From Prosthecobacter debontii (GTDB taxonomy: Bacteria > Verrucomicrobiota > Verrucomicrobiia > Verrucomicrobiales > Akkermansiaceae): a stretch of DNA of 25,981 nucleotides. A program made the translations under genes and the position numbers. The DNA lies in assembly GCA_945883455.1 (NCBI GenBank), contig CAMCXJ010000009.1:1-25981 (forward strand). Reading direction: 5' to 3'. How positions within the stretch are numbered: the first letter of the stretch is position 1; each line of letters begins with the position of its first letter. The notes under the pieces were generated by a model. The model saw nothing but the letters and a program-made list of their open reading frames with translations. It made no database searches and was not told the origin of the DNA. Shown here one piece after another: positions 1-8,360 of the stretch.

Positions 1-2526
1 GATGATTGCGGGCACGTTGATGCGCTCGCTCTCGATGTCCGCACTGCGTAATTCCCCATCCATGGCGAGGAGATCTTGGAAAGGAAAAACGGCCCACATC
101 GCCGGGGATTGGAGGTGCTGGGCGAGGATATGACCGACCGTTTCCGCATTGAGATCGTCCTCGGGAAACGCCTTGCCGAGCATTTCCCAGGCGTAGCGTG
201 CGCGCGTCTTGTCGTCCTCAAGCCACCAGCCGCGGAGGGTGGACATGTCGTGGGTGCCGGTGGTGACCACGCTCATGTAGGGCATCTCGGCGGGGTGTCC
301 GAACTCTGCCTTGCTATCCTTCGGCCAACGCTGAATTTCCAACGAAAGGATACCAAGTGTTTTCATCACCCCCGGCACGCAGGCGGGCACCATGCCGAGA
401 TCCTCGCCGCAAAGCAGCATGTCACTCGCGCCGCGCATCGCCGGGAGTTTCTCCATGGCCTGCGCTTCCCAGAATCCCTCCTGACGGCGGAAAAAATAAT
501 CCACGTAAAGCTCGCGCAGGCGGCCTTGCGTTTCCCCGTCGAGCGCTTTGAACGAGGCAGTGTCCTCCATCGCCATGCGCGGGTGAAATTCGCCCTCACT
601 GGACTCCAAAAACAACACCTCGGCGCAGAGATCCATTAAAATTTCCCGATGAGCACAATCCGCAGCACCGAGTTTTGCGAAGTGATCCGAAATCTTGTGC
701 TGCGTGTCAAAATCGACCTTCAGGGCATAGCGGCCAGCTCCCTTTTCAATTAGAAAATTCCTTACTAGTTCATTTGGCAGGTCAATATTTTCGCTGTGGA
801 TGTAAGGTGTGCAGAACCGCTCGCGGTCGAAGTGGATGCCGCGCTCGGCAAATTCCTCCACACAGATCGGCAACGCGGGATCGAACCAGCCCATGATGCC
901 CTCGATGTGCTCCTGTGGTATTTGCCAGATACGAAAAAACCCGAGGATGTGATCGATGCGGTAGGCGTCGAAGTAACGGCTGAGTTTCGCGAAGCGGGCG
1001 CACCACCACGCGTAGCCGTCCTTTTTCATTTCGTCCCAATGATAAGTCGGGAAGCCCCAGTTCTGCCCCTTTACAGCGAAGGGATCGGGCGGCGCGCCGG
1101 CCTGCGCGTTCATCTTGAAAAGGTGCGGTGAAACCCACGCGTCCACCGAATCACGATCCACACCGATGGGCAGATCGCCCTTGAGCGCAACGCCGATCGA
1201 GCGCAGGTGCGCTACCGCGTCCGTGAGTTGGCGGTCGAGCTCGTATTGAAGCCAGATGAAATACATCGCCTCGGTGCTGATCGCGAGGGACTCCGCTTGC
1301 TTCGGATTGTAAGCAGCCCACCCGCCCCATTTCGAGAAATCGGCGGTGCCGTGCTCGTCGCGTTTCACGGAAAACAACGCGTAATCGAGCACCCAGTCGC
1401 GGTTGCGTTCTAGGAAACCGAGGAATGCCTTGTTGCGGAGGATCGCGCTGTGATGCTTGTCGAAAATTTCCCGTGTCACCCGCCATTTCACCGCCATCAC
1501 GGCCTCGTAATCGACATTTTTAAGCGCATTGAGGCGTTTCTTTTCTATGGCAAGCGCGGCCGCATTCACTGGGGGATGGCTTAGGGCATCAAGCCGCAGG
1601 TAAAGCGGATGCAGGGCGAAAACGCTGATCGCGGAATACGGATAGCTGTCCGTCCACGTGCGCGAGGAGGTCGTATCGTTGATCGGCAGGATCTGAAGCA
1701 TTTTCAAACCCACGGAGACGGCCCAATCGCCCATCGCCTTGAGATCCGCGAACTCGCCGACCCCGCAGCCCGCTTTGCTGCGGAGGGAAAAAACCGGGAT
1801 CGCCACACCCGCGCCGCGGAAACGCAAATCCGCGCTGCGCCGGAAATTCTCATCAGAAACGACCACGTGATCCGCCGCTTCGCGCGGCTCTAAAACGCGG
1901 TTCGCGCCGTCTTCCAGCTTCACCGCAGAGTCATCTAATCTACTATGAAGCCCGTACTTGTATTCCACCCGCTCCCCTGTCGGCAAATCCACAGCGACCT
2001 TCCACAAATTTTCCGATACCTCCACCATCGGCACCGCGCGGGCGTATCCCCACGCTCCCAGCGCCTTCGCGCTCCCGATCACGCAAGGCACCAGCCCCTC
2101 TGGCAACAGCGCCATCTGTAGGTGGAACTCGTGGTTTTTCCGCCCGTAACCGAAATTCCCCAACTCCCTCGCGCCGCCGCCCACGACCTTGAAAACCTTC
2201 GCCTCATAAACCCGGTCTACCGCTCCCGAAGAGCGCCAGTCGTCTTGAAAAAAAATGTGGGACGGCAGAGGCAACCCGTCCTGCCAAGCCCATTCCCGCC
2301 TCACCGGTTCCCGCAATGTGATACTGTCGCGCCGATACAGATACGAATAACCCAAGCTGAAATTCCCTTTTACTAACGTATCAATCTCCACCTCCCAATG
2401 CCCCGCATCCACCCACCGCATGGGAACCGTCTGCCTTTCCACCGCGGCTCCGGAGCTCGTTTCCATCTCCAACCACAGCGATTCGCCTGTCACCGTCCCA
2501 TATGCCAACCGGAACACCCATGTCAT
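1..2526 (-). CDS. malQ: 4-alpha-glucanotransferase (amylomaltase), DPE2-like, partial
   Basis: A GH77 enzyme that moves alpha-1,4-glucan segments between maltodextrins or onto glycogen-like acceptors in the cytoplasm. The frame is open for 842 codons from the ATG at 2526 to the left edge, so the C-terminus is missing. Two CBM20-type starch-binding domains come first: residues ~2-100 (FRLAYGTVTGESLWLE) and ~133-215 (VIGSAKALGAWG, VEYKYGL). GH77 starts near residue 235. All three catalytic acids are visible: the nucleophile D525 in YRIDHILGF, the acid/base E708 in CGEDLGMVP, and D760 in TGTHDMSTL. Tandem CBM20 plus GH77 is the arrangement of plant DPE2 and some bacterial MalQ proteins, not of short E. 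coli-like MalQ. It lies 68 bp downstream of lpxA on the same strand, with no functional link apparent. No Shine-Dalgarno precedes the ATG. The start was chosen because the CBM20 domain begins immediately after it. Confidence 0.93.
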   Translation of the reverse strand, partial: MTWVFRLAYGTVTGESLWLEMETSSGAAVERQTVPMRWVDAGHWEVEIDTLVKGNFSLGYSYLYRRDSITLREPVRREWAWQDGLPLPSHIFFQDDWRSSGAVDRVYEAKVFKVVGGGARELGNFGYGRKNHEFHLQMALLPEGLVPCVIGSAKALGAWGYARAVPMVEVSENLWKVAVDLPTGERVEYKYGLHSRLDDSAVKLEDGANRVLEPREAADHVVVSDENFRRSADLRFRGAGVAIPVFSLRSKAGCGVGEFADLKAMGDWAVSVGLKMLQILPINDTTSSRTWTDSYPYSAISVFALHPLYLRLDALSHPPVNAAALAIEKKRLNALKNVDYEAVMAVKWRVTREIFDKHHSAILRNKAFLGFLERNRDWVLDYALFSVKRDEHGTADFSKWGGWAAYNPKQAESLAISTEAMYFIWLQYELDRQLTDAVAHLRSIGVALKGDLPIGVDRDSVDAWVSPHLFKMNAQAGAPPDPFAVKGQNWGFPTYHWDEMKKDGYAWWCARFAKLSRYFDAYRIDHILGFFRIWQIPQEHIEGIMGWFDPALPICVEEFAERGIHFDRERFCTPYIHSENIDLPNELVRNFLIEKGAGRYALKVDFDTQHKISDHFAKLGAADCAHREILMDLCAEVLFLESSEGEFHPRMAMEDTASFKALDGETQGRLRELYVDYFFRRQEGFWEAQAMEKLPAMRGASDMLLCGEDLGMVPACVPGVMKTLGILSLEIQRWPKDSKAEFGHPAEMPYMSVVTTGTHDMSTLRGWWLEDDKTRARYAWEMLGKAFPEDDLNAETVGHILAQHLQSPAMWAVFPFQDLLAMDGELRSADIESERINVPAII

Positions 2527-2594
2527 GATGAGAAACTAGGACGCACCCGTGCCAGCCCGCCATTGAAAAACCACACAGTTCGTAAGTTTTCCGC

Positions 2595-3368
2595 TCATCT
2601 TGTGATGCCACGCTGGGTCTCTTCCAAAAAATGGATGAGGTGCTCAACGTGGGGATTGGAGGCGGCCGCGGTGGCTTTCAGTGAACTCACGCCATTGGCC
2701 AGGGAGATCTCCTTTTTTAGAAACAAGCGCTTGTAGGCAGATTTAAGGTCGCGGATGTCGTCTTCTGAAAAGCCACGGCGCTGTAAGCCGATGAGGTTGA
2801 GCCCGCGGGTGGAGGCGGGGTTACCATCGATGATCATGAACGGCGGCACGTCCTGAACAATCTTCGAGAGCCCGCCCACAATGGAGTGTTTCCCAATGCG
2901 GCAGAACTGATGGGCGGCGGCGAGACCGGAGACAATGGCATAGTCCCCGACGATACAGTGACCTGCGAGGCTGCCGTTGTTGGAAAGGATGATGTGATCG
3001 CCGAGTTGGCAATCGTGGGCGACGTGGGAATAGCACAGGAAAAGGTTGTGCGAGCCGATGCGGGTGGGCAGCTCCTCATGGGTGCCGCGGTGGATCGTGC
3101 AATTCTCACGGAAGACATTGTGATCTCCTACTTGCAATGCCGTCGGCTCACCGTTGTATTTTAAATCCTGGGTTTTCCCGCCAACCACCGCGAAGGGGAA
3201 AAACTCGTTGCCTTTCCCAAAAGTGGATGTGCCTTCGATCACCACGTGCGACTGGAGCACGCAGTCGTTACCGAGGGTGACATTCGCACCGATGACGCAG
3301 TAGGGGCCGACGCGGACGTTCCTGCCGAGTTCAGCTTTCGGTGAAATGATGGCGGTGGGGTGAATCAC
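2595..3368 (-). CDS. lpxA: Acyl-[ACP]-UDP-N-acetylglucosamine O-acyltransferase (LpxA)
   Basis: This enzyme catalyses the first step of lipid A synthesis, 3-O-acylation of UDP-GlcNAc by acyl-ACP in the cytoplasm. The protein is a left-handed beta helix of hexapeptide repeats (IHPTAIISPKAELG, VRVGPYCVIG and so on). It has the LpxA signature TQDLKYNGEPT (residues ~66-76) and the catalytic His in SHVAHDC (H118, matching E. coli H125). The frame stays open upstream to 3683. However, LpxA proteins start at the IHPTAI motif, so the GTG at 3368 is chosen. It gives 257 residues, the usual family length, and the upstream 105 codons are low-complexity and unlike LpxA. The usual lpxD/fabZ/lpxB neighbours are absent here. 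The gene is divergent from the zinc-ribbon gene at 3563. Its presence indicates an outer membrane with lipopolysaccharide. Confidence 0.93.
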   Translation of the reverse strand: MIHPTAIISPKAELGRNVRVGPYCVIGANVTLGNDCVLQSHVVIEGTSTFGKGNEFFPFAVVGGKTQDLKYNGEPTALQVGDHNVFRENCTIHRGTHEELPTRIGSHNLFLCYSHVAHDCQLGDHIILSNNGSLAGHCIVGDYAIVSGLAAAHQFCRIGKHSIVGGLSKIVQDVPPFMIIDGNPASTRGLNLIGLQRRGFSEDDIRDLKSAYKRLFLKKEISLANGVSSLKATAAASNPHVEHLIHFLEETQRGITR

Positions 3369-3562
3369 TGGACAAGTTTCTACCTTTGCATCCCTGTGTG
3401 ACGAGCGAATTTTCAGGCGCGGTCTTTGGCGCAAGTCCGGCTCCGTCTTGGTGAGCGAAGATGCGGGGATGGCGGCCGGTGAATCCAAGATCGAATAAAT
3501 AGGGGCGCTTCCTGTCCAGGGTTGCAATGTGCATGCCTTCGACTCATGGTAAGCTTCATCAC

Positions 3563-5155
3563 ATGCCTGACGCAACCGACTCAACCGAAACCCTAAGCAT
3601 TCGCTGCCCCTCCTGCCGCCAGCGTTTTTTGGTGGACGGTAACCTGAGGGATCGGATAGTCGAGTGCGGCGCCTGCGACTCACGCTTCCGCATCAACGAA
3701 GACGTGATCCTACGTTCCAAAAAATTCTATCCAGGAGAACGGCAGGCGCCAGAACTTACTCGTTTTCAAAGAGTTCCTCTTTCCACAGCCGCGCCAGAAG
3801 GTTTTCAGTCAATACGCTACGCGGATTTCGACCACCATGAACAACTTGAACCCACTTCCCCTCAACGAATCATCGGTGCCGTCATCGGAGTCGGGGTAAT
3901 GGTCGTCATCACTCTTATGTTTATCTTCGCCAGTGGGTCGGGCGGAACGATGAGTGCCATGCCGCTCGAAAACAAACTTATCTTGGGGGGGTTCATTTCT
4001 GCTCTGGGCATATCACTGTTAATCAACGCGAATCCTAGGGCGCGAATAAAAGCCGGAGGAGTTGGCGTCCTTTTGGCGGCCGGTATGCTAACTGTGCCTT
4101 TTTTTGTAGAAGGTCCGGAGACGACACTCGCCGTTCCCATTAAATCGCCCGCTGACATCAACCCAACAGACCCGATTTTCTCCGCCGAGAAACCGGATGG
4201 ACCGCTCGCCGCTCTGAGAGATCAATTCTCGACAAATCCGCTCGAGGTCGAACAGAAGCGCCTGAAAAGCTCAGGCAGCGACAAAAACGCTTACGGAATT
4301 TTCCTCACCGACATTCTACAACGGAACATCTACACGGTGAGGGACTTTCTAATCCGTGAAACGCTGGCTGGTTCCTCATCCCACCCTTACCCGCGCGACA
4401 ACGGCAATTATCTGATGGTGCTGACGGATATTTCTCTAAGCCTCACAGAGGTCGCAGTGATAGCCGCGCGTCTCGGCACTACAAAAGAAATTCATCCAGA
4501 GATCGGGCTCATCGTGGTCAGCGTGGATAACGAACAGTTCCTCGACAGCGCGGCGGATAAGATAAACAACCAGAAAGATCCCGAATTCTACACGTTAAAC
4601 CAAAGAGAACTTGGCAGCCTCGACATGGGGCGCGTCAAACGGGCTGTCGAACGCTTGGCCACCGCCGAACCCTCCATCTACCGCAACGATATCAGCGGCC
4701 TGCTCCTCAAACTCATGGATAAGCCGGGGATCAATTTCCACGATGAACTCTCGAAGGCCCTGCTCGTCTGGCTTCAAGATCCTGACCTAGCGGGGGAGGC
4801 CTCTCTGAAAGCACTCCAAGGACAGATCGCTGCCGACGAGCCGGTTTCCGAAAACCTCGTGCTCCTTTTGTTGAAAGGAAACAATCCGGCGGCTATCCCC
4901 TCCTTGCACACGCTTTGGCTGGCCGATCCGTCGATCTGGGAACGCCATTATGCCAAGTGTGGTTCCGTGATAGAACCGAAAGTCCTAGATCATCTCAACT
5001 CTGAAAAAGCTCCTTTGCGCCGCTCAGCGATCAAGCTGCTCGAGCAGGTGGGCACTCCTTCCAGCCTCCCCCCTCTCGGGCAGCTCACAGAGTCGCCGGA
5101 CCCAGAGATACGAGTGCTCGCGGAGCGCGCTATCAAGGCCATCAACGGGCGCTGA
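3563..5155 (+). CDS. Zinc-ribbon membrane protein with C-terminal HEAT-like repeats
   Basis: A protein of 530 residues with unknown function. The N-terminus is an MJ0042-like zinc ribbon with C15-x2-C18 and C35-x2-C38 (IRCPSCRQRF, VECGACDSRF). Three hydrophobic segments follow at about 103-122, 139-156 and 162-182, so the ribbon is probably anchored at the inner membrane. A long soluble region then ends in short alpha-helical repeats resembling HEAT/PBS-lyase repeats (LRRSAIKLLEQVG, IRVLAERAIKAIN). The ATG at 3563 is preferred over an in-frame ATG at 3527, because the zinc ribbon begins soon after it and the intervening 12 codons look unrelated. The stop is 6 bases before the citrate synthase ATG, so the two are probably co-transcribed. 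I know similar proteins only as conserved hypotheticals in Verrucomicrobia. A role in protein-protein scaffolding would be a guess. Confidence 0.8.
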   Translation: MPDATDSTETLSIRCPSCRQRFLVDGNLRDRIVECGACDSRFRINEDVILRSKKFYPGERQAPELTRFQRVPLSTAAPEGFQSIRYADFDHHEQLEPTSPQRIIGAVIGVGVMVVITLMFIFASGSGGTMSAMPLENKLILGGFISALGISLLINANPRARIKAGGVGVLLAAGMLTVPFFVEGPETTLAVPIKSPADINPTDPIFSAEKPDGPLAALRDQFSTNPLEVEQKRLKSSGSDKNAYGIFLTDILQRNIYTVRDFLIRETLAGSSSHPYPRDNGNYLMVLTDISLSLTEVAVIAARLGTTKEIHPEIGLIVVSVDNEQFLDSAADKINNQKDPEFYTLNQRELGSLDMGRVKRAVERLATAEPSIYRNDISGLLLKLMDKPGINFHDELSKALLVWLQDPDLAGEASLKALQGQIAADEPVSENLVLLLLKGNNPAAIPSLHTLWLADPSIWERHYAKCGSVIEPKVLDHLNSEKAPLRRSAIKLLEQVGTPSSLPPLGQLTESPDPEIRVLAERAIKAINGR

Positions 5156-5161
5156 TAGCCA

Positions 5162-6400
5162 ATGACGGACTTAGACTCATCGCCTTCACCAACCCTTTCT
5201 CCCTTGCGCCCGGTCACGCAAACCGCTTTCTTGCTCCCAGCCCGAGCCAACCACCCTCTTTACACGATCATGTCAGAATATGCACGCGGCCTCGAAGGGG
5301 TCATCGCCAACGAATCCTCCCTCAGCAACGTCATCGGCGATGTCGGCGAACTCAGCTACGTTGGTTACCACATTGATGATCTCGTCACTCATTGCTGTTA
5401 CGAGGAAATCGTTTTCCTTCTCCACCACAACCGCCTGCCGAACAAGGACGAGCTGCACGCTTTCGAAAAAGAACTCCGCTCCGAGCGCACGCTGCCCACA
5501 CCGGTAATCGAGTTCCTGAAACACGCGCCCAAAGATGGCTCCCCGATGGACGTCCTCCGCACCGCCGTATCCATGCTCGGCATGTATGACCACCGCGCGA
5601 AAATCGGTGAGCCAGATATCGCTGCCAACGCCGCAATCGCGCTCTCGCTCTGCGCGAAGTCCGCTACCATCGTCGCCGCCTTCCACCGCTTCCGCAACGA
5701 CCTCGAGCTCCCGCCCATCCGCGAGGATCTCACCGAGGCACAACATTTTCTCTACCTTATCACCGGCGAAGTCCCCACCGACACCGCCGCCCGCGTGCTG
5801 GATGTCGCGCTCATCCTCCACGCGGATCACGGCATGAACGCCTCCACCTTCTCTGCCCGCGTCACCGTCGCAACCTTGTCGGATATGTATTCCGCAGTCA
5901 CCGCCGCCATCGGCACCCTTAAAGGTCCCCTTCACGGCGGCGCGAACGAAGGCGTGATCCACATGCTCCAAGATATCGGCGAACTAGATAAAGTGGACGC
6001 ATGGGTGGAAGGCAAGCTGGAGCGGAAAGAGAAGATCATGGGCATCGGCCACCGCGTTTACAAGGTGCTCGATCCCCGCGCCCCACACCTCCGCAGACTC
6101 GCCGCCAAACTTACCGAAGAACTCGGCGAGCCGAAATGGCTCAAGATGTCCGAGCGTATCGCAGAGATCATGCGCGAGCGCAAAGGCCTCGAGGCGAACG
6201 TCGATTTCTACTCCGCCACGGTGTATTACTCGCTCGGCATACCCACCGATCTTTTCACCCCAATCTTCGCGATCTCCCGCACCTCCGGGTGGACGGCACA
6301 CGTCCTCGAACAGCTCCGCAATAACCGCCTTTACCGTCCGCTCACTCTCTACACCGGCCCGAAAACACTCAGCCCGGTTCCGCCCATCGAATCGCGCTAA
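5162..6400 (+). CDS. gltA: Citrate synthase
   Basis: It condenses acetyl-CoA and oxaloacetate to citrate and CoA, the entry step of the TCA cycle. The catalytic triad is present: H258 in GPLHGGANE, H297 in GIGHRVYK and D348 in NVDFYSATVYY. The CoA-binding and hinge regions look complete. From the ATG at 5162 the protein has 412 residues. The first 36 are Pro/Ser-rich and not typical of the family, and the ATG at 5270 (MSEYARGLEGVIANES) would give a more usual N-terminus of 376 residues. Neither start has a convincing Shine-Dalgarno. It follows the zinc-ribbon gene by 6 bases and is followed 9 bases later by a lipoprotein gene, so a three-gene transcript is likely. Activity as a 2-methylcitrate synthase cannot be excluded from motifs alone. 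The symbol is assigned by function. Confidence 0.94.
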   Translation: MTDLDSSPSPTLSPLRPVTQTAFLLPARANHPLYTIMSEYARGLEGVIANESSLSNVIGDVGELSYVGYHIDDLVTHCCYEEIVFLLHHNRLPNKDELHAFEKELRSERTLPTPVIEFLKHAPKDGSPMDVLRTAVSMLGMYDHRAKIGEPDIAANAAIALSLCAKSATIVAAFHRFRNDLELPPIREDLTEAQHFLYLITGEVPTDTAARVLDVALILHADHGMNASTFSARVTVATLSDMYSAVTAAIGTLKGPLHGGANEGVIHMLQDIGELDKVDAWVEGKLERKEKIMGIGHRVYKVLDPRAPHLRRLAAKLTEELGEPKWLKMSERIAEIMRERKGLEANVDFYSATVYYSLGIPTDLFTPIFAISRTSGWTAHVLEQLRNNRLYRPLTLYTGPKTLSPVPPIESR

Positions 6401-6409
6401 GCACGGCCC

Positions 6410-6664
6410 GTGAAAAAACCCATCATCCTGCTAGGCGTATGTGCCCTCGCATCCTGCGTGCCACCGAAGGCTAGCGTGATTGCAGAGGATCCGACAAAGC
6501 CGGTCGTCATCGCTCCCGTTGCACCGGAAAAACCCGCAATCGCCGATGACGGTCTGCGCCTGCCTGACATGCTTACGCTTCCCGACGACGCACAGCTCCG
6601 CTCCACAGCCCCCTTGAAAAAGGAAGGCGACGCCACGATCATCGCACGCCCGCCCACCGAATAA
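6410..6664 (+). CDS. Small predicted lipoprotein
   Basis: An 84-residue protein starting at GTG 6410, nine bases after the citrate synthase stop. It has a classic type II signal peptide: the basic start MKKP, a hydrophobic core IILLGVCAL and the lipobox LASC, with acylated Cys at residue 16. The mature part is about 69 residues, rich in Pro, Ala and acidic residues, and has no recognisable domain. It should be exported, lipidated and anchored in the inner or outer membrane. The spacing suggests co-transcription with the citrate synthase gene. Function is unknown. The lipobox and tight spacing make it a convincing real gene despite its small size. Confidence 0.75.
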   Translation: MKKPIILLGVCALASCVPPKASVIAEDPTKPVVIAPVAPEKPAIADDGLRLPDMLTLPDDAQLRSTAPLKKEGDATIIARPPTE

Positions 6665-6869
6665 ATCCTCACTCGGGCCCTGCCGTGGCGGATTTTAGGT
6701 TAAAATCAATCTTCACGTGGCTAGAGGCAGAGCTCGCCGCTTTAACGATATAAGGCTAAGTTGGCACGGGCTTTTATTACGCGATCTAACAAAGCGGGTC
6801 AAACCACGGGGGCCGAGACCGACAAATTCACAGATAGACATGTCGGCTGTTGCGAGTATCTATCTTCAA

Positions 6870-8231
6870 ATGGAAAAATCGCAAATTTCCCGCCGTGGTT
6901 TTCTCCGGGGATTCGGAGCCACGCTATCTCTGCCTGCGTTCGAATCCTTTCGCCCGCTGATGGCGGCCTCGGCGGCAGCACGGGCGGTCGGCACCACGGC
7001 CAGCGGCGCGCCGCTGCGGATGGCCTACCTCTACATACCCAACGGCGTCAACCTCGACCATTGGCGCCCGAGCGGAACCGCTTCTTCCTACAAGATGGGC
7101 TCCTCCTTCGCGGCGATGGAGAAACACCGAGAGGATTTCCAGATCTTCACCGGCTTTGAGCAAAAAAACGCCACAGCGGGCGGCGACGGCCCGGGCGACC
7201 ACGCACGGGGCACTGCTGCTTTCCTTACTAGTGCCCGCCCGCGCAAAACCTCCGGCTCCGATATCCAACTTGGTATCTCTGCCGATCAGGTGGCCGCGAA
7301 CGCTGTTGCCGCCCACACCCGCCTACCCTCGCTAGAGCTGTCCACCGATGGCGTTCGGAAATCGGGCAACTGCGATTCCGGTTACTCCTGCGCCTACCAA
7401 TTCAACCTTTCCTGGCGCTCCGAAAATCAGCCAATGACCCCGGAATCCAATCCTCGCGCGGTTTTCGAACGCCTGTTCGGTTCGGGTTCCGACAGCGAGC
7501 GCTCAAAATCTCTCGGCCAACGCCTCGCTTCCAAAAAGTCTGTCCTAGATTTCATCGCGAGCGATGCAAAAGCCCTGCACCGCCACCTCGGGCGCACGGA
7601 CCGCCGGAAGCTCGACGAATACCTCACCGGCGTCCGCGAGATCGAAAAACAGATCGAGAAAGCCGAGGCCATCGGCATCCCGGCCGATCCCGGCGTGGCA
7701 GCCCCTACAGCCCAACCCGATTCTTTCCAAGATCACCTGCGCCTCATGTTCGACATGATGGTGCTCGCTTTTAAAACCGACACCACCCGCGTTTCCAGCT
7801 TCCTGATGGCTCATGACGGCTCGAACCGTTCCTTCTCAGAGATCGGGGTCAACGAAGGCCATCACAGTATCTCTCACCACCAAGGAAATAAGGATAACCT
7901 AGCAAAACTCGCGAAAATCGATACCTTCTACCTTGAGCAGTTCGCCTACTTTCTTGAAAAACTCAAGACTACCGAAGATGTGGACGGCAAATCCCTGCTC
8001 CACAACTCCATGATCGTCTACGGCGGTTGCATTTCCGATGGCAACCGTCACAACCACGACGATCTCCCCATCCTCCTCGCCGGCCACGGCGGCGGAGCTT
8101 TCAAGCCTAACCGCCACGTCGATCTTGGCGAAAATGTGCCGCTCTCAAATCTTTATTTGCGCATGCTGGAGGAATTCGGAGTGAACGAAAAACGCTTCGG
8201 CGACTCCACCGGATCCCTGCGAAAAGTCTAG
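6870..8231 (+). CDS. DUF1552 (HXXSHH) protein with Tat signal
   Basis: A 453-residue exported protein of the DUF1552/PF07586 family, frequent in Planctomycetes and Verrucomicrobia and without a settled biochemical role. The ATG at 6870 is chosen because it places a twin-arginine signal at the N-terminus: S7-R-R-G-F-L, then a hydrophobic stretch and an Ala-rich end near residue 40. The upstream open frame back to 6717 has no protein-like character. The family's hallmark His cluster is at residues 331-337 (HHSISHH). The metal-like motif suggests a hydrolase, possibly related to the alkaline phosphatase/sulfatase fold of the DUF1501 family, but that is inference. In related genomes such genes usually sit beside a large DUF1592/DUF1588-type c-type cytochrome gene. 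No such partner is adjacent here, as the next gene is a desaturase. The 205 bases upstream contain no clear promoter. Confidence 0.87.
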   Translation: MEKSQISRRGFLRGFGATLSLPAFESFRPLMAASAAARAVGTTASGAPLRMAYLYIPNGVNLDHWRPSGTASSYKMGSSFAAMEKHREDFQIFTGFEQKNATAGGDGPGDHARGTAAFLTSARPRKTSGSDIQLGISADQVAANAVAAHTRLPSLELSTDGVRKSGNCDSGYSCAYQFNLSWRSENQPMTPESNPRAVFERLFGSGSDSERSKSLGQRLASKKSVLDFIASDAKALHRHLGRTDRRKLDEYLTGVREIEKQIEKAEAIGIPADPGVAAPTAQPDSFQDHLRLMFDMMVLAFKTDTTRVSSFLMAHDGSNRSFSEIGVNEGHHSISHHQGNKDNLAKLAKIDTFYLEQFAYFLEKLKTTEDVDGKSLLHNSMIVYGGCISDGNRHNHDDLPILLAGHGGGAFKPNRHVDLGENVPLSNLYLRMLEEFGVNEKRFGDSTGSLRKV

Positions 8232-8250
8232 AGCACGTGGCATCCGCAAA

Positions 8251-8269
8251 AATTCACGGCTTGTGAATT
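8251..8269. repeat. Inverted repeat upstream of the desaturase gene
   Basis: AATTCAC and GTGAATT form a perfect 7-bp inverted repeat around GGCTT. It lies 20 bases after the DUF1552 stop and 91 bases before the desaturase ATG. The stem is AT-rich and lacks a T-tract, so it resembles a protein-binding operator more than a terminator. No regulator is identifiable. Confidence 0.35.
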
Positions 8270-8290
8270 GTCGTGAGATCGTTTACACGT

Positions 8291-8304
8291 GCCGTGCGCA
8301 CGGC
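8291..8304. repeat. 14-bp perfect palindrome upstream of the desaturase gene
   Basis: GCCGTGCGCACGGC is a perfect palindrome 56 bases before the chosen desaturase ATG. With the inverted repeat at 8251 it makes two dyad elements within 54 bases of intergenic DNA. It could be a transcription-factor operator or a chance GC-rich palindrome. Confidence 0.3.
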
Positions 8305-8360
8305 GAATCTTTCGCCCAACCGCATCCTCCAACCAACGTAACCCAAGCTTCCCAATACTT

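Noticed and set aside
1..2526. Apparent absence of a long gene or a frameshifted malQ at the left edge
   Set aside because: Direct translation of the minus strand gives one uninterrupted frame of 842 codons. It only lacks a stop because the window ends.
3369..3683. N-terminal extension of LpxA to 362 residues
   Set aside because: LpxA starts at its first hexapeptide repeat. The upstream 105 codons are not family-like and overlap the divergent gene's upstream region.
6762..6776. Sigma-54-like promoter (TGGCACGGGCTTTTA) before the DUF1552 gene
   Set aside because: The -12 GC dinucleotide is missing and the site is about 95 bases from the start, so the match is too weak.
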